A stretch of DNA of 64,000 nucleotides from Sphingomonas sp. OK281 (GTDB lineage: Bacteria > Pseudomonadota > Alphaproteobacteria > Sphingomonadales > Sphingomonadaceae), in contig NZ_FOVZ01000004.1 of the NCBI RefSeq assembly GCF_900115295.1, positions 372,001 through 436,000 on the forward strand, read 5' to 3'. Made by a program: the position numbers and the translations under genes. The notes beneath the pieces were generated by a model. It was given only the letters and a program-made list of their open reading frames with translations. It did no database searches and had not been told where the DNA came from. Positions 51,720 through 60,567 of the stretch are shown in pieces (position 1 is the stretch's first letter; each line of letters starts with the position of its first letter).

Positions 51720-51935
51720 GCGAAAAAGATTCGCCGTGGTGCGGTCTCGTGCGGGCTCACACGCACGGTCGCGCGCGGGCTCACGCACGCGCGACGGGCA
51801 CGCGTGAACGTGCGCGAGTGTGACCGCGGACACACACCCGGAAATAAACCGGAAATAACCTGCCGGGGGGCGGCAGAGTTTAACCGCGCGTTTACCACTA
51901 ATGCCGCATTCCCCCGATTGTTCAGGGGGAACTCA
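51720..51935. promoter_or_regulatory. Divergent flagellin/flbD region with direct and inverted repeats
   Basis: About 215 bases. GCGGGCTCAC occurs at 51751-51760 and 51775-51784 (24-base period) within a CGCAC-rich tract. CCGGAAATAAA / CCGGAAATAAC are tandem at 51838-51859, followed at once by the inverted repeat CTGCCG-GGGGG-CGGCAG (51860-51876). The latter contains the CGGCA core of the putative enhancer upstream of flgB, suggesting autoregulation. The flbD promoter itself was not identified. Confidence 0.5.
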
Positions 51936-53237
51936 ATGCGCTCTATTTTTCCATCCGCTGCAGTCACTTCGCGGAAATATGCGCTGGTCTCGTCGTTGCG
52001 CGCCCAGGGCTTCGGCATAGGCTCGTTCGAAACCGCGCAGCCGGGTGCGAACGACCTGTTCCTGGTCGCCGACGGCGAGGGCATCGCTGCGCCGGCCCGC
52101 ACGGTGGTGATCGGTTGCAATGGTCGCGAAGTGACGCCGTCACGGAACGGTTCGCCGGCGCGGATCAGCTTCGCCGCAGAGGACACCGCGGTCGGCAACG
52201 GCTTCGCGCGCGCCCTGATCGGCGGGGCCGACATGCCGACCGCTGCCGACCCCGAATCGCTCGCATTGCTTGCCCTGGCGGAGCGCGTTGCCGCCGCTGA
52301 CATTACCGTGCTGATCAACGGTCCGACCGGCACCGGCAAGGAAGTGCTCGCGCGTGCCATCCACAATGGCTCCGCGCGCAAGGACAAGCCGTTCATCGCG
52401 ATCAACTGCGCCGCGCTCCCCGAGTCGATGCTCGAAGCGCTGCTGTTCGGCCACCAGAAGGGCGCGTTCACCGGCGCGTCGGCGGGCGGCGACGGGTTCT
52501 TCCGCGCAGCGAATGGCGGCACGATTTTGTTGGACGAAATCGCCGAGATGCCGCTGCAATTGCAGGCAAAACTGCTCCGCGTGTTGCAGGAGCGCGAGGT
52601 CGTGCCGCTCGGCGCGTCGGTGCCGCAGCCGATCGACGTGCGCGTGATCGCCTGCGCCAACCGCGACCTTCACGCCGAAGTCGCCGCAGGCCGGTTCCGC
52701 GCCGATCTCTATTACCGCCTTGCCGTGTTCCCGCTCGCGACCAAGTCGCTGGCCGAGCGCCCGCAGGACATTCCCGCGCTCGCCGCGACGCTGATCCTGC
52801 GTCATGCCGGCGCGCGCAACGTCATTCCGTGGCCGAGCCATGCGGCGATCGAGCAGCTGATGCTGCACGACTGGCCGGGCAACGTTCGCGAACTGGAGAA
52901 CGTGATCCAGCGTGCGCTGCTGTTCTGCGGCGGTGACACGATCGAGGCGAACCATATCGTGTTCGACCGCCCGGTGACGATGACGTTTCAGCGCACTGCG
53001 TCCGTTACGCCGATCACGCCCATCGCAGCGCCTGCGGAGCCAGAGACGCTCGGCAACATCGTCCAGATGAGCGAGTTTGCGGCGATCCGCGAGACGCTGA
53101 AGGCGTGCAACGGCAGCCGTATCGAGACCGCAAAGCGCCTTGGCATTTCCGAACGCACGCTGCGCTATCGCCTCGCCAAGGCGCGCGAACAGGGTGACGA
53201 CATCGGCAGCGCACAGAATTGGGCAGCTTCGGCATGA
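51936..53237 (+). CDS. flbD: FlbD-like sigma-54 activator without a recognisable receiver domain
   Basis: 433 residues. The AAA+ domain is complete: Walker A GPTGTGKEVLARAIH (about 128), the sigma-54 contact loop GAFTGA (175-180), TILLDEIAEMPLQLQAKLLRVLQ (Walker B) and RFRADLYYRLAVFPL. A Fis-type helix-turn-helix closes it: IRETLKACNGSRIETAKRLGISERTLRYRLAKA. The N-terminal 110 residues lack the Asp/Lys landmarks of a receiver. Start ATG 51936 follows GGGGGAACTCA; the frame to 51804 is non-coding. Its stop overlaps fliE (ATGA). It should activate the RpoN promoters at flgB and the flhA operon. Confidence 0.92.
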   Translation: MRSIFPSAAVTSRKYALVSSLRAQGFGIGSFETAQPGANDLFLVADGEGIAAPARTVVIGCNGREVTPSRNGSPARISFAAEDTAVGNGFARALIGGADMPTAADPESLALLALAERVAAADITVLINGPTGTGKEVLARAIHNGSARKDKPFIAINCAALPESMLEALLFGHQKGAFTGASAGGDGFFRAANGGTILLDEIAEMPLQLQAKLLRVLQEREVVPLGASVPQPIDVRVIACANRDLHAEVAAGRFRADLYYRLAVFPLATKSLAERPQDIPALAATLILRHAGARNVIPWPSHAAIEQLMLHDWPGNVRELENVIQRALLFCGGDTIEANHIVFDRPVTMTFQRTASVTPITPIAAPAEPETLGNIVQMSEFAAIRETLKACNGSRIETAKRLGISERTLRYRLAKAREQGDDIGSAQNWAASA

Positions 53238-53596
53238 GCGGCGTCTCAGGCATTGGCGGCGGTGCGATGAGCGTCGACCGCGTTATGGCGCTGCGCTCGC
53301 AGATCCTCGAACGCAACCAGGCGCTCTCGCGTGCTGGCGCCGCAGGGAACGTCGCACCGACCGATACGGTCAAGCCGACCAGCTTTGCCGACACGATGGA
53401 AACCGCGCTGAAGAGCGTCAACGACGGCCAGACCCAGGCCGCCAAGCTCAGCGAAAGCTATGAGCGCGGCGAGACGGTCGACATCGCGAAAGTGATGCTC
53501 GCCCGCCAGCAGGCGTCGGTCGGGTTCGAGGCGACGTTGCAGGTCCGCAACAAGCTGCTGTCCGCCTACAAGGATATCATGAGCATGCCGGTCTGA
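53234..53596 (+). CDS. fliE: Flagellar MS-ring/rod adaptor FliE
   Basis: 120 residues. The C-terminal FliE signature FADTMETALKSVNDGQTQAAKLSESYERGETVDIAKVMLARQQASVGFEATLQVRNKLLSAYKDIMSMPV is complete. Joins the MS ring to the rod. The start at 53234 overlaps the activator stop; fliF begins two bases later. Confidence 0.95.
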   Translation: MSGVSGIGGGAMSVDRVMALRSQILERNQALSRAGAAGNVAPTDTVKPTSFADTMETALKSVNDGQTQAAKLSESYERGETVDIAKVMLARQQASVGFEATLQVRNKLLSAYKDIMSMPV

Positions 53597-53597
53597 T

Positions 53598-55259
53598 ATG
53601 AGCACCGCACTCATCCCCACATCCGGCGCGACCGAACGGTTCGCCAATCCCCTCCAGCAGATCAAGGGCGCGTTCGCGCAGCCCGCGGTCCGCCGTTCGC
53701 TGCCGATGGCGCTGATGGTCGGCCTCATTGCGGCCGCCGCGCTTGCGTGGATGGGCCTGTCGACGCCGACGCAGAAGACGCTGTTCAGCGGCCTGCCCGA
53801 TTCGGACAAGGCCGCGGTAACGTCCGCGCTGACGACGGCCAACATCAAGAGCCATATCGACGAAGGCACCGGCGCTTTGACGGTCGGCGAGGACGATTAC
53901 AGCCGCGCGAAGATGCTGCTGGCGGGCCAGGGTCTGCCGAAAGCGGCGCCCGGCGGTTACGCGATCCTCGACCAGCTGCCGATGGGCGTGTCGCGCGCGG
54001 TGGAAGGCGAACGCCTCCGCCAGGCGCGCGAGTCCGAGATGGCGAAGTCGATCGAGGAGATCGATGCGGTCGCCGAGGCGCGCGTGCATCTCGCCATGCC
54101 CGAAGCGTCGGTGTTCGTCCGCGACAACGCCGCGCCCTCCGCATCGGTGATCCTGAAGTTGCAGGGCGGTCGTTCGCTGAGCGATGCGCAGGTCAGCTCG
54201 ATCATCAACCTCGTCGCGTCGTCGGTCCCCGGCATGAAGCCCGAGGCCGTCACGATCGTCGACCAGATGGGCGCACTGCTCACCAAAGCCGGCGGCAACG
54301 ACGGTGCAGGGGCGGCGAGCGACGCGCGGATCGATATCCAGCGCCGCGTCGAGGACAAGTATCGCACGCAGCTGATCGCGCTGCTGACGCCACTCGTCGG
54401 CGCGGGCAACTTCACCGCGGAAGTGCAGGCCGACGTCAATCTCGACGAGAGCCAGGCGACGCGCGAAAGCTATGAGAAGCAGGGCGTGCTGCGCGCCGAG
54501 ACGGGCAACTGGACCGGCAATCAGAAGGACGGCGCGGGCGCTGCTCCGGGCGGCATTCCGGGTGCGCTGAGCAACACCCCGCCTGCCGCGAGCACGCTGT
54601 CGACGCCGCAGCCGGCGACCGGCAACACCGGTGCGCAGCCGGTCGCCGGCGGCCCTGCCCCCGACGCGATGAAGCAGTCCGACCAGTATCAGCGCGCCTA
54701 CGACCTCGGCCGCGAAGTGTCGGTCACGCGCGCTACGCCGGGCGGGGTCAAGCGCCTGTCGGTCGCCGTCCTGCTCCGCGATCCCGAAAAGGGCCGCCGC
54801 ACCGCGATGGAGATCAACCAGATCAGCGATCTCGTGAAGAGCGCGGTCGGGTTCGACCAGGCACGCAACGACAACGTGACGGTCATCAGCCGCAAGTTCG
54901 CCGGCGCCACCGATGCCGCCGCCGGCCCCGCCTGGTACGACAATGCGTGGCTGCCGGTGCTCGCGCGCAACGGCACCGCGATCCTGATCGCACTGCTGGT
55001 GCTGCTGCTCGGCGTTCGCCCGATCGCCAAGGCACTGATGAAGAAGCGCGATGATGCCGGCACGCGCCCTGCACTCGGCCAGCCGATCGGCACGGCGAGC
55101 GGCGACGGCATGGCGGTCGCAGCCCCCGTCAGCCTCGACCAGCTCGAGAACACGCGCGGCTATGACGACCGGATCGGCGCGGTCCGCGGCTTCACCCGCG
55201 ACAATCCGACGCGCGCCGCGCTGGCCGTACGCGACATGATCAAGGCAGACTCCAAGTGA
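53598..55259 (+). CDS. fliF: Flagellar MS-ring protein FliF
   Basis: 553 residues. Membrane helices lie near residue 35-55 and about 455-475. The periplasmic ring-building motifs include TLFSGLPDSDKAAVTSAL, GTGALTVGEDDYSRAKMLLAGQGLPK and ARVHLAMPEASVFVRD. The FliG-binding tail ends GAVRGFTRDNPTRAALAVRDMIK. Forms the inner-membrane MS ring around which the motor assembles. Its stop overlaps the fliG GTG. Confidence 0.97.
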   Translation: MSTALIPTSGATERFANPLQQIKGAFAQPAVRRSLPMALMVGLIAAAALAWMGLSTPTQKTLFSGLPDSDKAAVTSALTTANIKSHIDEGTGALTVGEDDYSRAKMLLAGQGLPKAAPGGYAILDQLPMGVSRAVEGERLRQARESEMAKSIEEIDAVAEARVHLAMPEASVFVRDNAAPSASVILKLQGGRSLSDAQVSSIINLVASSVPGMKPEAVTIVDQMGALLTKAGGNDGAGAASDARIDIQRRVEDKYRTQLIALLTPLVGAGNFTAEVQADVNLDESQATRESYEKQGVLRAETGNWTGNQKDGAGAAPGGIPGALSNTPPAASTLSTPQPATGNTGAQPVAGGPAPDAMKQSDQYQRAYDLGREVSVTRATPGGVKRLSVAVLLRDPEKGRRTAMEINQISDLVKSAVGFDQARNDNVTVISRKFAGATDAAAGPAWYDNAWLPVLARNGTAILIALLVLLLGVRPIAKALMKKRDDAGTRPALGQPIGTASGDGMAVAAPVSLDQLENTRGYDDRIGAVRGFTRDNPTRAALAVRDMIKADSK

Positions 55260-56266
55260 GCGACGTCGCCATCCGCACCTACACCGGCGTCGAGCGCGCC
55301 GCGGTGCTGATGATGCTCGTCGGCGAGGAGGAGGCGGCCGCCATCCTCCAGAAGCTCGAGCCCGAGGAAGTCCGCCAGCTCGGCGCGGCGATGTTCAAGG
55401 TCGCCGACGTGTCGGAGCAGGAGGTCGAGGACGTGCTCGACGATTTCGTCGGCCGCGCCCGCGAGCGCACCGCGATCGGCTTCGACCCGCGCCCGCAGAT
55501 CGAGGCGGTGATGAACCGCGCGCTTGGGCCCGAGAAGGCGGAAAGCGTGCTCGCGCGCATCACGCCGCCCGAGGCCGCCTGCGAACTCGAACTGCTCGAC
55601 TGGCTCGACGCACCCGAGATCGCGGCGATGATCGAGAAGGAGCATCCGCAGATCGCGGCCGTGCTGATCGCCAATCTCGATGCTTCGATCGGCGGCCAGG
55701 TACTCGAACTGCTCCCCGACGCGGTGCAGCCCGACATCCTCCACCGCATCGCGCGGCTGGGTCCGATCACGCCCGAGGCGGTCGAGACGTTGAAGACGTT
55801 GCTCGCCAACCGCACCACTGCGGCACCGGGCTCGGCCGGCGTCACGCTCGGCGGCACGCGCGAGGCCGCGAAGATCCTGTCGGGCGCGCGCAAGGCCACC
55901 GAACAACGTGTCATGCCGAAGCTGTTCAAGATCGACCGCGACGTCGCCAAGGCGATCGAGGAGGCGATGTTCGTCTTCGACAACCTGCTGGAGCTCGATG
56001 ACAAGAATCTCGGCACGCTGATCCGCAACGTCGACAGTGAGATCCTGACCAAGTCCCTGAAGGGCGTCGACGAGACCATCCGCAACCGCTTCCTCGGCTG
56101 CATGTCGGCGCGCGCCGCCGACGGCATCCGCGACGAGATGGAGGCACGCGGCCCGATGAAACTGGCCGAAGTGCTCGAGGCACAGAAGGCGATGATCGCG
56201 ATCGCACGCGGTCTGGCGAAGGACGGCACGATCCAGATGGGCGGGGGGGAAGACGATTATGTCTAA
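55256..56266 (+). CDS. fliG: Flagellar switch protein FliG
   Basis: 336 residues from a GTG overlapping the fliF stop (GTGA). N-terminal GVERAAVLMMLVGEEEAAAILQKLEPEEVRQL, middle MIEKEHPQIAAVLIANLD and C-terminal torque helix region VFDNLLELDDKNLGTLIRNVDSEILTKSLKG, RFLGCMSARAADGIRDEME. Transmits torque from the stators to the MS ring. Length and charged residues are normal. Confidence 0.97.
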   Translation: MSDVAIRTYTGVERAAVLMMLVGEEEAAAILQKLEPEEVRQLGAAMFKVADVSEQEVEDVLDDFVGRARERTAIGFDPRPQIEAVMNRALGPEKAESVLARITPPEAACELELLDWLDAPEIAAMIEKEHPQIAAVLIANLDASIGGQVLELLPDAVQPDILHRIARLGPITPEAVETLKTLLANRTTAAPGSAGVTLGGTREAAKILSGARKATEQRVMPKLFKIDRDVAKAIEEAMFVFDNLLELDDKNLGTLIRNVDSEILTKSLKGVDETIRNRFLGCMSARAADGIRDEMEARGPMKLAEVLEAQKAMIAIARGLAKDGTIQMGGGEDDYV

Positions 56267-56996
56267 CGGCTTCACCGCGGGCTTCGCGTCGCGCCACACG
56301 ACGACCGCGCACGTCTTGGCGAGCGCATTTGCTCCGCCCTCCGGGTTCGCGGCTGCGGATATTCGCGAGCGTGCGACGGTGCGGCCCGCGAACTTCGCAT
56401 CGCCGAACTTCTCGTCGGAGCCGAGCACCCCACGTCACTTCAGTCCAGCCGATAAGGACGTAAACCCGACCGCCGGCTGGGATCCGCTCGATCCGGTGAG
56501 TGAATCGTCGTTCATCGATCCGCTCGCCGACGCGCATGCCGCCGGCTATGCGGAGGGTCTCGCCGCCGCAGCCGCGGCCGCGCAGGAGACAGCGGCACGC
56601 GATGGCGCGTTGCTCGGCGACCTCGCCAGCGCGCTCGGCAACGACCGGATCGACCGCGATCGAGTCGCCGCCCAGCTTCGCCAGACGGTGTTATTCCTCG
56701 TCTCGAAACTCGTCGGCGAAGTAGGTATCGCCCCTGACGTCCTCGCAGGGCGGATTGAATCGGCTGCCGAGCTCCTGTCCGACTCCGCCGAATCAGCGCT
56801 GCTCCGTGTGCATCCGGACGACGTCGCGTTGCTTGAAGGCCGGTTGCCGAAGTCGATCTTCGCAGCGGGCGACTCGAACGTTACGCGCGGCAGCTTCGTG
56901 CTCGAAAGCGCATCGACGATCGTTGAAGACGGCCCCGAACTCTGGCTCGATCAACTCGCGCAAGCGATCGATCGCGTGCCGGTGCCCAAATGCTGA
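56259..56996 (+). CDS. fliH: FliH-like flagellar export ATPase regulator
   Basis: 245 residues. The N-terminal third is low in conservation; EGLAAAAAAAQETAARDGALL is the Ala/Gly-rich helix typical of FliH, followed by RQTVLFLVSKLVGEVGIAPDVLAGRIESAAELL and the C-terminal LRVHPDDVALLEG. It binds and restrains FliI. The ATG at 56259 follows GGGGGGGAAGACGATT and overlaps fliG by eight bases; its end overlaps fliI by seven. Confidence 0.88.
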   Translation: MSNGFTAGFASRHTTTAHVLASAFAPPSGFAAADIRERATVRPANFASPNFSSEPSTPRHFSPADKDVNPTAGWDPLDPVSESSFIDPLADAHAAGYAEGLAAAAAAAQETAARDGALLGDLASALGNDRIDRDRVAAQLRQTVLFLVSKLVGEVGIAPDVLAGRIESAAELLSDSAESALLRVHPDDVALLEGRLPKSIFAAGDSNVTRGSFVLESASTIVEDGPELWLDQLAQAIDRVPVPKC

Positions 56997-58315
56997 ACCG
57001 CTTTACCGCCGACTATCTCGAAACCCTCTCCAACGCCGATTTCGTCGCCAAGCCAAAGGTCTCAGGCCGCCTCGCCTCGTTCGACGGCCTGCTCATGGAA
57101 GCGGTCGGCCTGACCCTCCCGGTCGGCACCGTCTGCCAGGTCGGCGAAGGCGGGGCGAGCGTCGAGGCCGAAGTCATCGGCTTCCGCAACGGCCGCACGT
57201 TGATGATGAACCTCGGCGGCGCCGCGGCCCTCCTTCCGCGCGCACCGGTCAAGCCGATCGGTGCGCCGGGGGAAGCCGAAGTCGGGGCGGCCATGCTCGG
57301 TCGTGTCGTCGACGGCGCCGGCAAGCCGATCGACGGTCTCGGCCCGATCCGCGGCGCGGGTCGCTGGCCGCTCGCCGGCAAGCTCCAGTCGCCGCTTGAT
57401 CGTGGTCGCGTGCTCGAACCGCTCGACGTCGGCGTCCGTGCGATCAACGGCCTGCTGACGATCGGCCAAGGTCAGCGCGTCGGCATCATGGCCGGCTCGG
57501 GCGTCGGCAAGTCGGTGCTGCTCGGCATGATCGTCCGCGCCGCCCAGGCCGACGTGATCGTCATCGGCCTGATCGGCGAGCGCAGCCGCGAAGTCGCCGA
57601 CTTCCTCGAAACCAAGGTCGCGGGCGCCGCGCGAAAGCGTTCGGTCGTCGTCGCCGTCCCCGCCAACCATTCGCCGGTTCTCCGCATTCGCGGCGCGCTC
57701 CGGGCCCACGCGATCGCCGAATCGTTTCGCGACGAGGGCAAGAAAGTGCTCCTCATCATGGATTCGTTGACCCGCGTCGCGCATGCCGGTCGCGAGATCG
57801 GCCTCGCGCTCGGCGAACCCGCATCCGCGCGCGGCTATCCGCCCTCCGCCATAGCCATGCTGCCGAACCTGATCGAACGCGCAGGCGTCGACGTCCACAC
57901 CGGTGGCTCGATCACCGCGATCTACACGGTGCTCGCAGATGGCGACGACGGCAACGACCCCGTGGTCGACTCCGCCCGCTCGATCCTCGACGGCCACATC
58001 GTCCTCAACCGCCAGCTCGCCGAGCGTGGCGTGTATCCCGCGATCGACATCGGCCCGTCGGTCAGCCGCGTGATGACCGACATCGTACCCTCGCACCACG
58101 CCAAGGCCGCGCGCACACTCCGCCGTCACCTCGCGACATACGAAGAAAACCGCGATCTCGTCCTGATGGGCGCCTACCGCCACGGTGCCGATCCCGCGAT
58201 CGACGCGGCGATCGCCTGCCACCCCGCCGTCATGGAATATATCCGCCAGGACGCCGACGAGAACGTGTCGTTGATCGATGCGGTCGCCGAACTGACCGGC
58301 GTGTTCGGCGGCTGA
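56990..58315 (+). CDS. fliI: Flagellum-specific export ATPase FliI
   Basis: 441 residues of the F1-beta-like type III ATPase family. Walker A GIMAGSGVGKSVLLGMIVR (about 165-183), VIGLIGERSREVADFLE, Walker B VLLIMDSLTRVAHAGREIGLALGEPASARGYPPS and the C-terminal HYPAVMEYI-like HPAVMEYIRQDA. Energises unfolding of export substrates at the base of the apparatus with FliH and FliJ. Confidence 0.97.
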   Translation: MLNRFTADYLETLSNADFVAKPKVSGRLASFDGLLMEAVGLTLPVGTVCQVGEGGASVEAEVIGFRNGRTLMMNLGGAAALLPRAPVKPIGAPGEAEVGAAMLGRVVDGAGKPIDGLGPIRGAGRWPLAGKLQSPLDRGRVLEPLDVGVRAINGLLTIGQGQRVGIMAGSGVGKSVLLGMIVRAAQADVIVIGLIGERSREVADFLETKVAGAARKRSVVVAVPANHSPVLRIRGALRAHAIAESFRDEGKKVLLIMDSLTRVAHAGREIGLALGEPASARGYPPSAIAMLPNLIERAGVDVHTGGSITAIYTVLADGDDGNDPVVDSARSILDGHIVLNRQLAERGVYPAIDIGPSVSRVMTDIVPSHHAKAARTLRRHLATYEENRDLVLMGAYRHGADPAIDAAIACHPAVMEYIRQDADENVSLIDAVAELTGVFGG

Positions 58316-58316
58316 G

Positions 58317-58742
58317 ATGGCGGATGCCCGCAGCAAGACGCTGGCGCGCATCCACCGCGTCCGCACGCTCCAACTCGGCCTGACCCGCGCCGACGAAGCG
58401 CGTGCGCACGACAAGTTCGCCAGCGAACAGGCATTGTCGGGCCGTATCGCGTTGCTCGCCGAAGCCGTCGCGCCGGTCCATGAAACGCAGGTCGCCGTCT
58501 CGCTCGGCGCCGCTGCACATTACCGCGATCGCCTGCAACAATCCGCCAACGCCGCCGTCGAGCGCGTGCAGGCCGCCGAATATCATGTCGAACGCGCCGC
58601 CGAGGCCACACGCGCAGCCAAGCGCGATCAGAGTGCGGTCGAGAAGCTCCTCGCCCGCGCCGACGCCGACGCGGTGCTGAAAGCGATCCGCGCGATGGAA
58701 GAGGCACCAGCCTTGCGGAAGGTTCGGCACGATCCTTGCTGA
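58317..58742 (+). CDS. fliJ: FliJ-like flagellar export protein
   Basis: 141 residues, almost entirely coiled-coil: LARIHRVRTLQLGLTRADEARAHDKFASEQAL, then YHVERAAEATRAAKRDQSAVEKLLARADADAVLKAI. FliJ is the small coiled-coil stalk of the FliI ATPase and is poorly conserved; the call rests on this structure and the fliI-fliJ-fliK order. It starts one base after the fliI stop. Confidence 0.85.
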   Translation: MADARSKTLARIHRVRTLQLGLTRADEARAHDKFASEQALSGRIALLAEAVAPVHETQVAVSLGAAAHYRDRLQQSANAAVERVQAAEYHVERAAEATRAAKRDQSAVEKLLARADADAVLKAIRAMEEAPALRKVRHDPC

Positions 58743-58775
58743 GTGAGGGTCAGATGCCCGAACGCGAGTGCCCGC

Positions 58776-59915
58776 ATGATCCAGACCGCGACCCTTTCCC
58801 GTACCGTTCCTCTCCACCCTCGCGCCTCTGCTGCGAAAGGTGGCGGCGAGTCGGGCGATTTCGCGGGTGCCTTCGAGCAGGTTAGCGACGAGGCGAAACC
58901 CGAATCTTCCGCCGCAGTGCCGGAAGAAGAGCCCCGGCAGGACGACGCCGCGACCGGCAACGCCTTGCCGCTGCCGGATGTCGTGCCCGATGCCGCGTTC
59001 GTGTGGCAGCCGATCGTCGCGACGCCCGCCCCTGTCCCACCCGTTTCCCTGGTCGGTGCACGCGTCATTGATGCATCGACCAGCCAACCAACTAGCGTGC
59101 AGCGCCCGACCTTCGCTCAATTGCAGCCACAGGCCGCCACCCCCGCTCCGATAGAGCCTCAACCACCCCTGCCCTCCGCGCCGCCCCAAGCCGGCGGCAC
59201 ACCCGCAACGCAGCTCGCCGCTGCGATCATGGCTGCCATGCCACCGGTAAAGACGGCCGTGCAGACGCCGGTGGACACGCCGACCACCGACGCGCCGCGT
59301 TGGGCCACGCCCGATACGACGCCCGTCACCCTCGCCGTCGCACAACCGGATGTCGTCCAGCCGCAACCCGGCACGGTCGCGTCGGCTGCGATGGTGTTCG
59401 GTGCAGCGATCCGGGCGGCAACCAAGAAGCGCGACGAGCCCGATACCCCCGCCGCTCCGTCCGACACGCCGCTGACCCCAATCGGTGCCGCTGCGACCCA
59501 CGAGATCAAGGTCGCCGACGCGCAGCAGGCGCCACTCGACATGCGTCAGGAGCGATGGCCGCACGCGATGATCGAGCGGATCGAGATGCTCCGCGACGCC
59601 GCTGACGCGGTCGACACGCGTATTCGCCTCGTCCCCGACGCGCTCGGCGCGATCGACGTGTCGGTGAAGACGGAGGGCGACACCGTGCACGTCCACTTCA
59701 ACGCCGAGCAGGCTGCAACGCGGACGTTGCTGGCGGATGCGCAGCCACGGCTCGCCGAACTCGCCGAAGCGCGCGGGTTGAAGCTTTCGCAAGGCTCGCT
59801 CGGCGACAGCGGTGCCCAACAGCAGCGCGCGCCCGCAACACCGCAAACCCCGAATCGCCCCGCGCCGGTCTCGACCGTAATCGCGGACGCACCCGACGAC
59901 ATCCGAATCGCTTGA
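58776..59915 (+). CDS. fliK: Flagellar hook-length control protein FliK
   Basis: 379 residues from the ATG at 58776 (MIQTATLSRTVPL); a GTG at 58743 is also in frame. The long Pro/Ala/Thr-rich region (about 60-260) acts as the molecular ruler. The C-terminal Flg_hook domain, RIRLVPDALGAIDVSVKTEGDTVHVHFNAEQAATRTLLADAQPRLAELAEARGL, triggers the substrate switch at FlhB. FlhB itself is not in the window. Confidence 0.9.
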   Translation: MIQTATLSRTVPLHPRASAAKGGGESGDFAGAFEQVSDEAKPESSAAVPEEEPRQDDAATGNALPLPDVVPDAAFVWQPIVATPAPVPPVSLVGARVIDASTSQPTSVQRPTFAQLQPQAATPAPIEPQPPLPSAPPQAGGTPATQLAAAIMAAMPPVKTAVQTPVDTPTTDAPRWATPDTTPVTLAVAQPDVVQPQPGTVASAAMVFGAAIRAATKKRDEPDTPAAPSDTPLTPIGAAATHEIKVADAQQAPLDMRQERWPHAMIERIEMLRDAADAVDTRIRLVPDALGAIDVSVKTEGDTVHVHFNAEQAATRTLLADAQPRLAELAEARGLKLSQGSLGDSGAQQQRAPATPQTPNRPAPVSTVIADAPDDIRIA

Positions 59916-59934
59916 ACCGAAGGACCCCGAAATC

Positions 59935-60564
59935 ATGAGCGACACAAAAGAAACGCCCGACGCCGCCCCGAAGAAAAAGGGCAAGATGAAGACGATCCTG
60001 ATCGGCGGCGTCGCGCTGCTGGTGCTGGTCGGCGGTGGCGTCGGCGCGGGCGTGTATGCGTCCAATGCAGGGCTGCTCGGCGGTGGCAAGCACGCGACCG
60101 AAGCAGAGGACGGCAAGCCCAAACTCGTTCCCAAAAGCGAGCAGAAGCACGCGACCGAAGGCGGCGAAGGCGGCGGTCATGGTGGCGAGGAAGCTGCGCC
60201 GGAGAACCACGGGATGAAGCCCCCCGCAGGGCAGGGCGGCGACAAATACGCCTCCACCTATTACCCGATGGAGAAGGATTTCACGTCCAATCTCCAGGAC
60301 TCGGTGCACTTCGTCCAGGTGGGCGTCGCGGTCTCCACGCCGTACGACGACACCGTCATCACCAACCTGAAAACCAACGATATCGCAGTCCGGTCGGCGA
60401 TCCTGATGGCGCTCGGCGACACCACCGAGGAGCAGGTGATGAGCAGCGACGGCAAGCGCCAGTTGCAGGTCAGATTGGCCAAGGCGATCAACGATACGCT
60501 CAAGCAGAAGGAAGGCTTCGGCGGCATCGGTAACGTTTACTTTACCAGTTTCGTTGTTCAGTGA
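59935..60564 (+). CDS. fliL: Flagellar basal body-associated protein FliL
   Basis: 209 residues. Lys-rich cytoplasmic start, one membrane helix (ILIGGVALLVLVGGGVGAGVY), a long Gly/Glu/His linker and the FliL domain: STYYPMEKDFTSNLQDSVHFVQVGVAVSTPYDDTVITNL, MALGDTTEEQVMSSDGKRQLQ, ending VYFTSFVVQ. FliL surrounds stators and supports torque. Confidence 0.94.
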   Translation: MSDTKETPDAAPKKKGKMKTILIGGVALLVLVGGGVGAGVYASNAGLLGGGKHATEAEDGKPKLVPKSEQKHATEGGEGGGHGGEEAAPENHGMKPPAGQGGDKYASTYYPMEKDFTSNLQDSVHFVQVGVAVSTPYDDTVITNLKTNDIAVRSAILMALGDTTEEQVMSSDGKRQLQVRLAKAINDTLKQKEGFGGIGNVYFTSFVVQ

Positions 60565-60567
60565 GGC

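Noticed and set aside
50189..51823. Plus-strand open frame of 544 codons opposite flagellin
   Set aside because: Antisense to flagellin and the monooxygenase, low-complexity composition, contradicts promoter and terminator of flagellin.
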